Shown one piece after another: positions 1 to 7,089 of a stretch of DNA of 8,773 nucleotides. The stretch covers positions 1-8,773 of the forward strand of contig CAKZXL010000794.1 of assembly GCA_937883885.1 (NCBI GenBank). Direction: 5' to 3'. Source of the DNA: an uncultured Aquincola sp. Its GTDB lineage: Bacteria; Pseudomonadota; Gammaproteobacteria; Burkholderiales; Burkholderiaceae. Position numbers and translations under genes: made by a program. Position 1 is the first letter of the stretch; each line of letters starts with the position of its first letter. A model generated the notes under the pieces. The model worked only from the letters and a program-made list of their open reading frames with translations. It was not told the origin of the DNA and did no database searches.

Positions 1-2572
1 ACTGCTGCAGGCCCACCACGCGGTGGTCGTCCACCTTCAGCTCGCCTTCCAGCGCAAACCATTGCCGCTCGCTGCTCACGCGCACGGCCAGCGCATGCGG
101 CGCCACGGTGGTCAGGCGCACCGGCTTGCCGCGCGGCCAGTCCAGCGCGGCGATGGCGGGCAGCGTGGGCAGGGCTTCCACCGTTTGCAGCGCCAGTTCG
201 GGCGTGTCCAGCAGCCAGCCGGCTTCACCGGCTTCGCTGCCTTCCAGCCAGGGCAGGGCATCGAGCACGCTGTGCAGGTGGGCCGCTTCCTGCGCCAGGT
301 CGCGGCGGGTGGCCAGGCTCAGGCCTTCATGCACCGTCATCAACCGCTCGCGGCCCACGGCCGGCGGCACCGCGGGCCCGAAGGCGCCGAAGGGCATCAC
401 CACCAGGCGCAGCTGCAGCGCATCGCCCACCGGCACCAGCTGGGCGCGCAGGCGGCTCTCGCCCGGCACTTCGGTGCCGGCGGCGGCGTCGCTGTGCAGC
501 TGGAAGTGGCCGGCCAGCACCTTGAGCGCGGCTTCCAGCTCGGCCTTGGCGCCCACCGGCACCGCCCAGTCCTGCGACACCAGCTCGGCCACGCGGCGTT
601 GCGCCGCGGTGATGCGGATCAGCCGCGCCCGGTCGGGCGCGTCGCGCACCACGCGCAGGCTGTTGCGGCGCTCCACCTCCGCCTGGCGCTCTTCGGCATA
701 GAACCAGCCTTCGCCCAGGTGCGGCGGCGTGGCCGGCTGCAGCGGCGGGTCGATGCGGAAGACGAACTGCTCGCCGGCTTCGTTCAGCCGGCGGGCCACT
801 TCGATGATGGGCAGCGCTTCGCTCAATTCCACCAGCTGGCCCGGCGCGTCGTGGAAGAACACGCCGGGGTGGCGCACCAGCGATTGGGCGGCGCCGGTGA
901 CGTCCAGCACCAGCTGGCGGGCCGACCAGCGTGATCGCTCGATGTTGCGGGCCACGGCCGCGTCGCGCGCATCCAGGCGGGCGCTGGCCTTGACCTTGTT
1001 CAGCGTCAGCGGCTTGGGCTTGCGGGCGCCGGGCGGCTGCTCATAGGGCTGCATCGCCTGCACGCGGCCTTCTTCGTCCAGCGTCAGGCACCACAGCAGC
1101 GTGGGCACGGCCGCCTGCAGCGGATGGTCGGGCGTGCCGTCGCCGCCCAGCGCGGCGATGGCGGCCAGCGCATCGCGCCAGGCTTCGCGCGGGGCGGCCA
1201 GAAAGGGCGCCGGGGGCGTGGTGTGGGGCGGGGCGTCCGCCCGCCCATCGGCCGCTACTTCGGCCGCCCCATCGGTTGCCCCATCGGCCGCCGGCATCAG
1301 GCCCAGCCGCACCGCGGCTTCCCGGGCCAGCGCGGCCATCCAGTGCTGGCCCAGCTCGGCCAGGCCGTCGATCAAATGGCGGGCGCGCAATGCGGTCCAG
1401 CCGCCGGGCGAGTGGCCGACCCAGGCCGCCAGCAGCAGCCGGCTGGCCTGCATCAGCAGGTGGTCGGGGTCCAGGGCCTGGCTGCTGGCGAATGAAAACG
1501 CCTGCGGGTCGATGGCCTGGTCGCCCAGCCGCACCGCCGCCGTATGCGCCCACAGGCCCCAGAAGCTGTGCGGCGCCGGGCTGCGGCTCCCGGACTGGGC
1601 CACGCACAGCTTGCGGGCGGTGGACCAGGCGGCGGCTTCGGGCTGGGCCAGCAGCGAGAGCACCAGCGGCCACACCAGCTCCGGCGGCAACGCCGCCTGC
1701 CGCTTGCCCGCGCCCTTGGCGGCGGCTTTCATCGCGGCCTGGCCGTCGGCCGCGGCCTGCGGCCACTGGCCGGCATGGGCCAGCGCCAGCGCATCGAACA
1801 GCTCCACCAGCGGGCCGGCCAGGCCCAGCAGCGCCTGGTGCATGCCCGGCAGGTCGCCCGCGTGCAGCCGGTGGGCGGCCAGGCGGCAGCGCACCGGCGG
1901 CGGCACCTCGTCGGGCGTGCGGCGCAGCCAGTCGTCCACCGCCTCGCGCAGCGCCGCGGGCGTGTCGGGGTGGGCGGCCATCACCATCTGCGCCAGCAGG
2001 CCGCGTTGCTCGGTGGGCAAGCCGTCGAACAGCGGGCGCACGAAGGGCGCGGTCAGCGCCGCGGTCAGCGTGGCGGCGCTGCTGGTTTCCACCAGCGGGC
2101 CGTCCAGCAGGCGCACCAGATCAGCGGCCGGGCGCGGGCTGTACAGCACCAGCCGCAGCAGGCCCACGCGGTCGGCGGCGGTGGGCAGGCGCACCCAGGC
2201 CGGCTCGCCATCGGGCCGCAGCGGCAGGCCACCGCCATTGGCGGCCGCAAAGGCGCGCCAGTAGTTCGGCGCCGCCGGGTGCTGCATCAAGGCGGTGAAG
2301 CGCGCCTGCCAGGCGGCATCCGTCGGCACCGCCACGCCCAGGCCTTCCACGCGCTGTGCGCGGCCCTGTTGCACCAGCTCGTCCATCGCGTCGGTGATGG
2401 CGGCCAGCGAGGGCGGGCGCTCGGGCGCGTGGCCACGCGCCTCCAGCAGCCAGCGGGCCACTTGCAGCAGCCAGCCGCGGCTGCGCGGGCTGGCGGCCAG
2501 GCACAGCGCGTCGTGCACGACGTCGATCAGGGGGTCGGGCTTCAGGTCGTCGAACAGCGAAGGCGAAGTCAT
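1..2572 (-). CDS. Large SNF2/HepA-type helicase-like protein, N-terminal part only (C-terminus off the left edge)
   Basis: An open frame runs without a stop from ATG 2572-2570 to the window edge, giving 857 residues. The start is well bounded because an in-frame TGA (2575-2573) lies directly before the ATG; no good Shine-Dalgarno is visible. The protein begins MTSPSLFDDLKPDPLIDVVH. It is rich in Ala, Leu and Arg and probably helical, with an Ala/Asp/Gly-rich linker near residues 425-445. The last visible residues include WFALEGELKVDD. I associate this segment with the stretch just before the ATPase core in long (about 1400-residue) proteobacterial SNF2-family helicases. None of the diagnostic helicase motifs (Walker A, DEAH/DExH) is in view, so the assignment rests on that segment, the length and the architecture. 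If correct, it is a cytoplasmic ATP-dependent DNA translocase of unknown specific role. It is transcribed divergently from the transporter gene. Alternative: another very large, uncharacterised cytoplasmic protein. Confidence 0.62.
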   Translation of the reverse strand, partial: MTSPSLFDDLKPDPLIDVVHDALCLAASPRSRGWLLQVARWLLEARGHAPERPPSLAAITDAMDELVQQGRAQRVEGLGVAVPTDAAWQARFTALMQHPAAPNYWRAFAAANGGGLPLRPDGEPAWVRLPTAADRVGLLRLVLYSPRPAADLVRLLDGPLVETSSAATLTAALTAPFVRPLFDGLPTEQRGLLAQMVMAAHPDTPAALREAVDDWLRRTPDEVPPPVRCRLAAHRLHAGDLPGMHQALLGLAGPLVELFDALALAHAGQWPQAAADGQAAMKAAAKGAGKRQAALPPELVWPLVLSLLAQPEAAAWSTARKLCVAQSGSRSPAPHSFWGLWAHTAAVRLGDQAIDPQAFSFASSQALDPDHLLMQASRLLLAAWVGHSPGGWTALRARHLIDGLAELGQHWMAALAREAAVRLGLMPAADGATDGAAEVAADGRADAPPHTTPPAPFLAAPREAWRDALAAIAALGGDGTPDHPLQAAVPTLLWCLTLDEEGRVQAMQPYEQPPGARKPKPLTLNKVKASARLDARDAAVARNIERSRWSARQLVLDVTGAAQSLVRHPGVFFHDAPGQLVELSEALPIIEVARRLNEAGEQFVFRIDPPLQPATPPHLGEGWFYAEERQAEVERRNSLRVVRDAPDRARLIRITAAQRRVAELVSQDWAVPVGAKAELEAALKVLAGHFQLHSDAAAGTEVPGESRLRAQLVPVGDALQLRLVVMPFGAFGPAVPPAVGRERLMTVHEGLSLATRRDLAQEAAHLHSVLDALPWLEGSEAGEAGWLLDTPELALQTVEALPTLPAIAALDWPRGKPVRLTTVAPHALAVRVSSERQWFALEGELKVDDHRVVGLQQ

Positions 2573-2589
2573 TCAGCGGGGCGGAGGAT

Positions 2590-2610
2590 GTTTGTCCTGA
2601 GCGGGCAAAC
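2590..2610. repeat. Imperfect inverted repeat in the divergent spacer, candidate operator
   Basis: The 189-bp spacer 2573-2761 separates two divergent genes and must hold both promoters. Within it, 2590-2597 (GTTTGTCC) pairs with 2603-2610 (GGGCAAAC) around a 5-base centre. Seven of the eight positions are complementary and the eighth is a T-G pair. It lies 18 bp upstream of the helicase-like gene, so it could be an operator or a 5'-UTR hairpin for that gene. An 8-bp palindrome GAACGTTC (2668-2675) and two GTCAGG copies (2684, 2695) lie nearer the transporter. I could not identify a convincing sigma-70 or sigma-54 promoter. Confidence 0.3.
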
Positions 2611-2761
2611 CCGGACGAATTGCATATGGAGAAACGCGGCCTCAGGGTTGGGCCGGAGTTTGTCAGCGAACGTTCAGCTTGGCGTCAGGTCGCGGTCAGG
2701 CAGGGCTTTGAAAGTGGGTGCCACGCTGGGCAGTCGTCCTGGCATTTTCGAGGGGACAAAC

Positions 2762-4465
2762 ATGGCAATGGCGGGGACCGCGGGCGCAAAGCCTGCAGCC
2801 AACACGCCGATGACGGCGGAGGAGAAGAAGGTCATCTTCGCCTCGTCGCTGGGCACGGTGTTCGAGTGGTACGACTTCTACCTGTACGGATCGCTGGCGG
2901 CCATCATCGCCAAGCAGTTCTTCAGCGCGCTGGACCCGACCTCGGCGTTCATCTTCGCGCTGCTGGCCTTTGCGGCGGGCTTCCTGGTGCGGCCCTTCGG
3001 CGCGCTGGTGTTCGGCCGCCTGGGCGACATGATCGGGCGCAAGTACACCTTCCTGGTCACCATCCTCATCATGGGCCTGTCGACCTTCATCGTCGGCGTG
3101 CTGCCCAGCTATGCGTCCATCGGCGTGGCCGCGCCCATCCTGCTGATCGCGCTGCGCATGCTGCAAGGCCTGGCGCTGGGCGGTGAGTACGGCGGCGCCG
3201 CCACCTACGTGGCCGAGCATGCGCCGCACGGCAAGCGTGGCGCCTACACCTCGTGGATCCAGACCACCGCCACGCTGGGCCTGTTCCTGTCGCTGATGGT
3301 GATCCTGGGCACCCGCACCGCGCTGGGCGAAGACGCCTTCACCGCCTGGGGCTGGCGCATCCCGTTCCTGGTGTCCATCTTCCTGCTGGGCATCAGCGTG
3401 TGGATCCGCCTGTCGATGAACGAGTCGCCCGCCTTCAAGAAGATGAAGTCGGAAGGCAAGACCTCCAAGGCGCCGCTGAGCGAATCCTTCGGCCAGTGGA
3501 AGAACCTGAAGATCGTGATCCTGGCGCTGATCGGCCTGACCGCCGGCCAGGCCGTGGTCTGGTACTCGGGCCAGTTCTACGCGCTGTTCTTCCTGACCGC
3601 GGTGCTGAAGGTGGACGGTGCCACCGCCAACATCCTGGTGGGCATCGCGCTGCTGCTGGGCACGCCGTTCTTCGTCATCTTCGGCACGCTGAGCGACAAG
3701 ATCGGCCGCAAGCCCATCATCATGGGTGGCCTGCTGCTGGCCGCGCTCACCTACTTCCCGCTGTTCAAGGCGCTGACCGAAGCGGCCAACCCCAAGCTGG
3801 CGGCGGCCCAGGCCTCGGCCCAGATCAGCGTGACGGTGGACCCGGCGCAGTGCTCGTTCCAGGGCAGCCCGATCGCCCGCGAGGTGGACTTCACCACCGG
3901 TTGCGACATCGCCAAGCGCACGCTGGCGCAGGCCTCGGCCAGCTATGAGACGGTGGCCCAGCCGGGCGCGCCGGCCACGGTGAAGATCGGCGACAAGGTG
4001 CTGCAGGTGCCCACCGGCACGCTGACCGCCGGCGGCCACAAGTTCGACGAAGACAGCGCCAAGAAGATCGCCGCCTTCAAGAAGGACGTGGCCGATTCGA
4101 TGAAGGCGGCCGGCTACCCGGCCAAGGCCGACCCGATCCCGGTGGGCTCGGGCCAGTGGTTCACCGTGGTGGGCATCCTGTTCATCCTGGTGATCTACGT
4201 GACCATGGTGTACGGCCCGATCGCGGCCATGCTGGTGGAGATGTTCCCCACCCGCATCCGCTACACCTCGATGAGCCTGCCGTACCACATCGGCAACGGC
4301 TGGTTCGGCGGCCTGCTGCCTTCCATCAGCTTCGCGATGGTGGCGCAGAACGGCAACATCTACTACGGCCTGTGGTACCCCATCGTCATCGCGGTGGCCA
4401 CGCTGGTGATCGGCATGCTGTTCGTGCGCGAAACCAAGGACGTGGACATCTACGCCAACGACTGA
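2762..4465 (+). CDS. MHS-family major facilitator transporter (metabolite:H+ symporter) with large periplasmic insert
   Basis: This is a 567-residue inner-membrane symporter. The start ATG 2762 has GAGGGG (2750-2755) 6 bp upstream; the frame is open far upstream, but that part is antisense to the helicase-like gene. MFS/MHS hallmarks are clear: FEWYDFYLYG in TM1 (residues 34-43), the loop 2-3 motif GRLGDMIGRK (85-94), RMLQGLALGGEYGGA in TM4 (132-146) and the second-half motif FGTLSDKIGRKP (307-318). Twelve membrane segments can be placed, the last near WYPIVIAVATLVIGMLFV. Between TM9 and TM10, residues about 340-462 form a hydrophilic insert with two cysteines (C364, C381). By topology it is periplasmic, and it accounts for the length above the usual 430-450 residues. 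MHS members import organic acids, betaine/proline, shikimate or aromatic acids by proton symport. The substrate cannot be read from the sequence; proximity to pca genes hints at an organic or aromatic acid. Confidence 0.93.
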   Translation: MAMAGTAGAKPAANTPMTAEEKKVIFASSLGTVFEWYDFYLYGSLAAIIAKQFFSALDPTSAFIFALLAFAAGFLVRPFGALVFGRLGDMIGRKYTFLVTILIMGLSTFIVGVLPSYASIGVAAPILLIALRMLQGLALGGEYGGAATYVAEHAPHGKRGAYTSWIQTTATLGLFLSLMVILGTRTALGEDAFTAWGWRIPFLVSIFLLGISVWIRLSMNESPAFKKMKSEGKTSKAPLSESFGQWKNLKIVILALIGLTAGQAVVWYSGQFYALFFLTAVLKVDGATANILVGIALLLGTPFFVIFGTLSDKIGRKPIIMGGLLLAALTYFPLFKALTEAANPKLAAAQASAQISVTVDPAQCSFQGSPIAREVDFTTGCDIAKRTLAQASASYETVAQPGAPATVKIGDKVLQVPTGTLTAGGHKFDEDSAKKIAAFKKDVADSMKAAGYPAKADPIPVGSGQWFTVVGILFILVIYVTMVYGPIAAMLVEMFPTRIRYTSMSLPYHIGNGWFGGLLPSISFAMVAQNGNIYYGLWYPIVIAVATLVIGMLFVRETKDVDIYAND

Positions 4466-4468
4466 AGG
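4464..4468 (+). promoter_or_regulatory. Shine-Dalgarno of the 47-residue microprotein, overlapping the transporter stop
   Basis: GAAGG at 4464-4468 starts inside the transporter TGA (4463-4465) and sits 7 bp before ATG 4476. This placement supports the small downstream reading frame as a translated gene, reinitiated by ribosomes finishing the transporter. Confidence 0.55.
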
Positions 4469-4475
4469 CCGGCGC

Positions 4476-4619
4476 ATGTGGAAGATCTTCGTGGGCTTCG
4501 TCGTCTTTGCCGCAGTGGCCATCTGGGTGCTGAGCAAGGCGGGCGGCAGCGTGGACATGGGCGGCGAGAAGCACGGCATCGATGCCGCGCATCCGCCGGC
4601 GTCATCCGCCTCACAGTGA
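4476..4619 (+). CDS. 47-residue single-pass membrane microprotein next to MHS transporter
   Basis: The ATG lies 10 bp after the transporter stop and the frame ends at TGA 4617-4619. The protein starts MWKIFVGFVVFAAVAIWVLS. Residues 4-19 form one hydrophobic helix, with K3 before it and K21 after it. The tail is soluble: a VDMGGEKHGID segment (26-36) followed by a low-complexity Ala/Ser/Pro end. It resembles neither a signal peptide with a mature domain nor any enzyme. Spacing and Shine-Dalgarno indicate co-transcription and translational coupling with the transporter, so it may be a small partner or stability factor for it; that role is inference. My recollection is that similar short hypothetical proteins follow MHS transporters in other Burkholderiales, which I cannot check here. 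It is short enough for standard ORF callers to miss. Confidence 0.72.
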   Translation: MWKIFVGFVVFAAVAIWVLSKAGGSVDMGGEKHGIDAAHPPASSASQ

Positions 4620-4620
4620 T

Positions 4621-4700
4621 GCGGCCCCCAAGCTCGCTGCGCTCGCGGCCCCCAGTGGGGGCGCACCCGCCCTTGGGTCGGCCCGGCGGGCGAGGCCCCT
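4621..4700. repeat. Nested-palindrome intergenic repeat (REP-like element of Burkholderiales type)
   Basis: This non-coding block lies directly after the microprotein stop. It shows nested dyad symmetry: an outer CCCAAG (4627-4632) pairs with CTTGGG (4672-4677), and inside it GCCCCC (4648-4653) pairs with GGGGGC (4657-4662) around a 3-base loop. Between the left arms lies a GCTCGCTGCGCTCGC-like alternating tract, and the block ends in a GGCCCGGCGGGCGAGGCCCC run. The layout (ccccc-aag-ctcgctgcgctcgc, then C-run/G-run, then cttggg-cggcccgg) matches my memory of short repeats scattered between genes in Comamonadaceae and related genomes. Copy number cannot be tested from one window. It may act as a transcript-end stabiliser or be a passively spread element. 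Confidence 0.5.
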
Positions 4701-4715
4701 GATACGTCGTGTTGC

Positions 4716-4750
4716 GACGGCCCGGGAATTCCCCGGGCCGTCCCTATTTC
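4716..4750 (+). terminator. Probable intrinsic terminator hairpin after the transporter/microprotein unit
   Basis: There is a perfect 11-bp inverted repeat: GACGGCCCGGG (4716-4726), loop AATTC (4727-4731), then CCCGGGCCGTC (4732-4742). It is followed by CCTATTTCT, which is only partly T-rich. The stem is very stable, but the weak U-tract makes efficiency uncertain. Its place between the microprotein (ends 4619) and the receiver gene (starts 4793) fits a transcript end. A dyad of this strength could also work in both directions or attenuate transcription into the receiver gene. Confidence 0.6.
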
Positions 4751-4792
4751 TAGGGATGTGACTATGCTGCGGAGTCCTGGAGAACTCCCACC

Positions 4793-5248
4793 ATGGCTGC
4801 ATCCGAACTTCCTGATGAAGTGGTGCCCGCGGCCAATGCGCTGCGCGGCAAGGTGCTCTACATCGAAGATGCAGAGACCAGCATGGCCGTGGTCGAAGGG
4901 ATGATGCAGCACTTCCCCGGCGTGCAGCTGCTGCAGGCCACCACGGGCCGCCAGGGCGTCGACCTGGTGCGGCAGGAACAGCCCGACCTGGTGCTGCTGG
5001 ACATGCACCTGCCCGACATCTCGGGCCTGGAGGTGGTGCGCATCCTCAACCAGGACATCGCCGAACGTGGCCTGCGCGTGACCATCCTCACCGGCGACAA
5101 GCTGTCGATGGACATCATCAAGGCGATGAGCCTGGGCGCCTTCGAGTACTGGATCAAGCCGGTGGAGATGCGGGTGCTGGCCTCGGGCCTGCGCCGCGCC
5201 CTGGGCGGTCGCACCGCTCATCCGTCGCGGCGCTTTCCCGTCAGGTGA
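4793..5248 (+). CDS. Stand-alone CheY-like response regulator receiver protein
   Basis: This 151-residue cytoplasmic protein is a single receiver domain with short tails. The signature residues are in place: the acidic pair E25-D26 in VLYIEDA, the phospho-acceptor D70 in LVLLDMHLPD, T100 in ILTGD, and the conserved lysine K122 in WIKPV. The first 19 residues precede beta-1, and about 15 basic residues (RRALGGRTAHPSRR region) follow the last helix. No output domain is present, so it would act by protein contact or phosphate transfer, as CheY or Spo0F types do. The start ATG 4793 has GGAGA at 4779-4783, 9 bp upstream. No histidine kinase is in the window, so it is an orphan here and its pathway is unknown. 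A hairpin separates it from the upstream genes, and the SDR gene starts 51 bp after it ends. Confidence 0.9.
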   Translation: MAASELPDEVVPAANALRGKVLYIEDAETSMAVVEGMMQHFPGVQLLQATTGRQGVDLVRQEQPDLVLLDMHLPDISGLEVVRILNQDIAERGLRVTILTGDKLSMDIIKAMSLGAFEYWIKPVEMRVLASGLRRALGGRTAHPSRRFPVR

Positions 5249-5299
5249 GCGCTCTGCTGGCAGACTCCCGGGTCTTGTCGTGCAGTCACAGGACCCCCG

Positions 5300-6085
5300 A
5301 TGCCCGAGAACTCATCCGCTCCACAACACCGCATTGCCATCGTCACCGGGGCCGGCAGCGGCATCGGCCAGGCCGCCGCGCTGGCGCTGCTGAAGGCCGG
5401 CTGGCGGGTGGCCTTCGCCGGCCGGCGGCTCCAGACGCTGCAGGCCGCCATCGCCGCCGCGGATGACCCGCAGGGCGACATCGCCGAACGGGCGCTGGCC
5501 GTGCCCACCGACGTGGCCGACCCGGCCTCGGTGCAGGCGCTGTTCGATACCGTGGTGGCCCGCTTCGGCCGGGTGGACCTGCTGTTCAACAACGCCGGCA
5601 TCTCGGCCTCGGGCTTTGCGCTGGAAGACCTGCCCATCGAACGCTGGAAGCAGGTGGTGGACACCAACCTCAACGGCGCGTTCTACGGCATCCAGCAGGC
5701 CTTCCGGGTGATGAAGGCGCAAAGCCCGCAGGGCGGCCGCATCATCAACAACGGCTCCATCTCGGCCTATGCGCCGCGGCCGCAGTCCATCGCCTACACC
5801 GCCACCAAGCATGCGGTCACCGGGCTGACCAAGACCGCCGCGCTGGACGGCCGCCGCTACGACATCGCGGTGGGCCAGATCGACATCGGCAATGCCGCCA
5901 CCGACATGACCGAGCGCATGGCCGCCGGCGTGCCGCAGGCCGACGGCAGCATGAAGGTGGAAGCCCGCATGGACGTGCAGCACGTGGCCGACGCCGTGGT
6001 GCACATGGCCAGCCTGCCGCTGGACGCCAACGTGCTGTTCATGACGGTGATGGCCACCAAGATGCCGTACGTGGGCCGCGGTTGA
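5300..6085 (+). CDS. Short-chain dehydrogenase/reductase (classical SDR, NADP(H)-type)
   Basis: This is a 261-residue Rossmann-fold oxidoreductase of ordinary classical SDR length. The cofactor motif TGAGSGIG is at residues 16-23. R42-R43 directly after beta-2 (AFAGRR) favour NADP(H) over NAD(H). NNAG is at 97-100, the structural Asn is N123 in TNLNG, and the catalytic set is S153, Y166 and K170 (YTATK), with the usual 13-residue Ser-Tyr spacing. The C-terminus ends [11 protein letters not shown]. Start ATG 5300 has AGGA (5290-5293) 6 bp upstream. The substrate is not predictable. The gene lies directly before the PcaQ-like regulator, whose likely start overlaps this stop codon, so the two may be co-transcribed; a role in aromatic catabolism is only suggested by that. 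Confidence 0.93.
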   Translation: MPENSSAPQHRIAIVTGAGSGIGQAAALALLKAGWRVAFAGRRLQTLQAAIAAADDPQGDIAERALAVPTDVADPASVQALFDTVVARFGRVDLLFNNAGISASGFALEDLPIERWKQVVDTNLNGAFYGIQQAFRVMKAQSPQGGRIINNGSISAYAPRPQSIAYTATKHAVTGLTKTAALDGRRYDIAVGQIDIGNAATDMTERMAAGVPQADGSMKVEARMDVQHVADAVVHMASLPLDANVLFMTVMATKMPYVGRG

Positions 6086-7089
6086 GCGAGCGGCCGCTGC
6101 CCCCGTCGACGGCCACCTTGCCGCCCGCCAGCGCGCTGGCGCGCATGCGGCTGCGCCACCTGCAATGCCTGCTGGCGGTGGCCGACACCGGCAGCCTGCG
6201 CCGCGCGGCCGAGCGGCTGTCCATCACCCAGCCGGCCGTCACCAAGACCATCCACGAGCTGGAAGAGATCCTGGGCGTGCGACTGCTCACGCGCGGCCGC
6301 CGCGGCACCCTGCCCACGCCCGAGGCGGCGCTGTTCCTGCGCCATGCGCAGGCCAGCATCAGCGCGCTGGGCGAGGCGGTGCGCAGCGTGAGTGCCGGTG
6401 CGGTGCAGCGGCCGCTGCGGGTGGGCGCGCTGCCCACGCTGGCGCCTTCGGTGATGGCGCGGGTGGCCCTGGCCTGGCGCCAGGCCATGGCCGATGCCGC
6501 GGGCGAGGCGACGCAGCTGCAGGTGGTCACCGGCCTCAACACCACGCTGCTGCAGGCGCTGCGCGCGCAGGAGCTGGACCTGGTGATCGGCCGCCTGGCC
6601 GACCCCGACGACATGGTGGGCCTGAGCTTCGAGCTGCTGTACGCCGAGCCGCTGGTGCTGGCCGCCCGGCCCGGCCATCCGCTGCTGGCGGCGGGCCGTG
6701 CGCCCTCGGCCGCCGACGTGGCCGCCTGGCCGCTGGTGCTGCCGATGCCGGGCACCGTGATCCGCCATGGCGTGGACAGCTTTTTCAGCGCCCGCGGCGT
6801 GATGCCGGCGGCGGGGCTGACGGAAACCGTCTCCGCCTCGCTCGGCCGCGCGATGACGCTGGGCAGCGATGCCCTGTGGTTCACCCCGCTCAGCGCCGCC
6901 GAGGCCGACTTCGAGGCTGGCAGCCTGCAGCGCCTGCCGGTGGACACCGGCGGCACCGAAGAGCCGGTAGGCCTGCTGCTGCCCACGCAGCAGCCGCCCT
7001 GGCCGGCGCTGCAGGCGATGGTGGAGGCGGTGCGGGCCGAGGCGGCGCGGCGCCGGGCGCTGGCAGCGACGGCGCTGCGCAAGCCATAA
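6082..7089 (+). CDS. pcaQ: PcaQ-like LysR-family regulator of protocatechuate catabolism
   Basis: This is a LysR-type regulator of up to 335 residues. The N-terminal winged helix-turn-helix spans about 24-80 ([11 protein letters not shown], then [20 protein letters not shown]), followed by a linker helix and a LysR effector domain. [38 protein letters not shown] and [20 protein letters not shown] closely follow the pattern I know from PcaQ of rhizobia and Agrobacterium. PcaQ activates pca genes, responding to the pathway product beta-carboxy-cis,cis-muconate. The start is uncertain. TTG 6082 overlaps the SDR stop (TTGA), TTG 6118 is possible, and ATG 6145 gives 314 residues. None has a good Shine-Dalgarno. 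I keep the longest because the AR before M22 still aligns with the PcaQ N-terminus as I recall it. It reads in the same direction as pcaHG; in alphaproteobacteria pcaQ is usually divergent. Confidence 0.85.
   Translation: MSERPLPPSTATLPPASALARMRLRHLQCLLAVADTGSLRRAAERLSITQPAVTKTIHELEEILGVRLLTRGRRGTLPTPEAALFLRHAQASISALGEAVRSVSAGAVQRPLRVGALPTLAPSVMARVALAWRQAMADAAGEATQLQVVTGLNTTLLQALRAQELDLVIGRLADPDDMVGLSFELLYAEPLVLAARPGHPLLAAGRAPSAADVAAWPLVLPMPGTVIRHGVDSFFSARGVMPAAGLTETVSASLGRAMTLGSDALWFTPLSAAEADFEAGSLQRLPVDTGGTEEPVGLLLPTQQPPWPALQAMVEAVRAEAARRRALAATALRKP

Noticed and set aside
23..2298. Several plus-strand frames of 100-390 codons and minus-strand frames at 1041-1766 and 2121-2504
   Set aside because: They overlap the long minus-strand gene in other frames and show low-complexity Arg/Ala/Pro composition without motifs.
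2611..2645. Possible sigma-54 promoter near TTGCAT in the divergent spacer
   Set aside because: The GG and GC elements are 7 bases apart here, whereas sigma-54 promoters need 10.
1544..2761. Upstream extension of the transporter frame, which is open from 1544
   Set aside because: The extension is antisense to the helicase-like gene and its residues look random (Gln/Arg/Gly-rich). ATG 2762 has a good ribosome site and starts a normal MHS N-terminus.
4763..4768. TATGCT as a -10 element for the receiver gene
   Set aside because: No -35-like hexamer lies 16-18 bp upstream and there is no extended -10 TG, so the promoter is not supported.
2696..5221. 841-codon open frame on the minus strand across the transporter, microprotein and receiver genes
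   Set aside because: It is His/Gln/Arg-rich with no fold-like pattern and lies antisense to genes with clear family motifs. Such frames are common opposite G+C-rich coding DNA.
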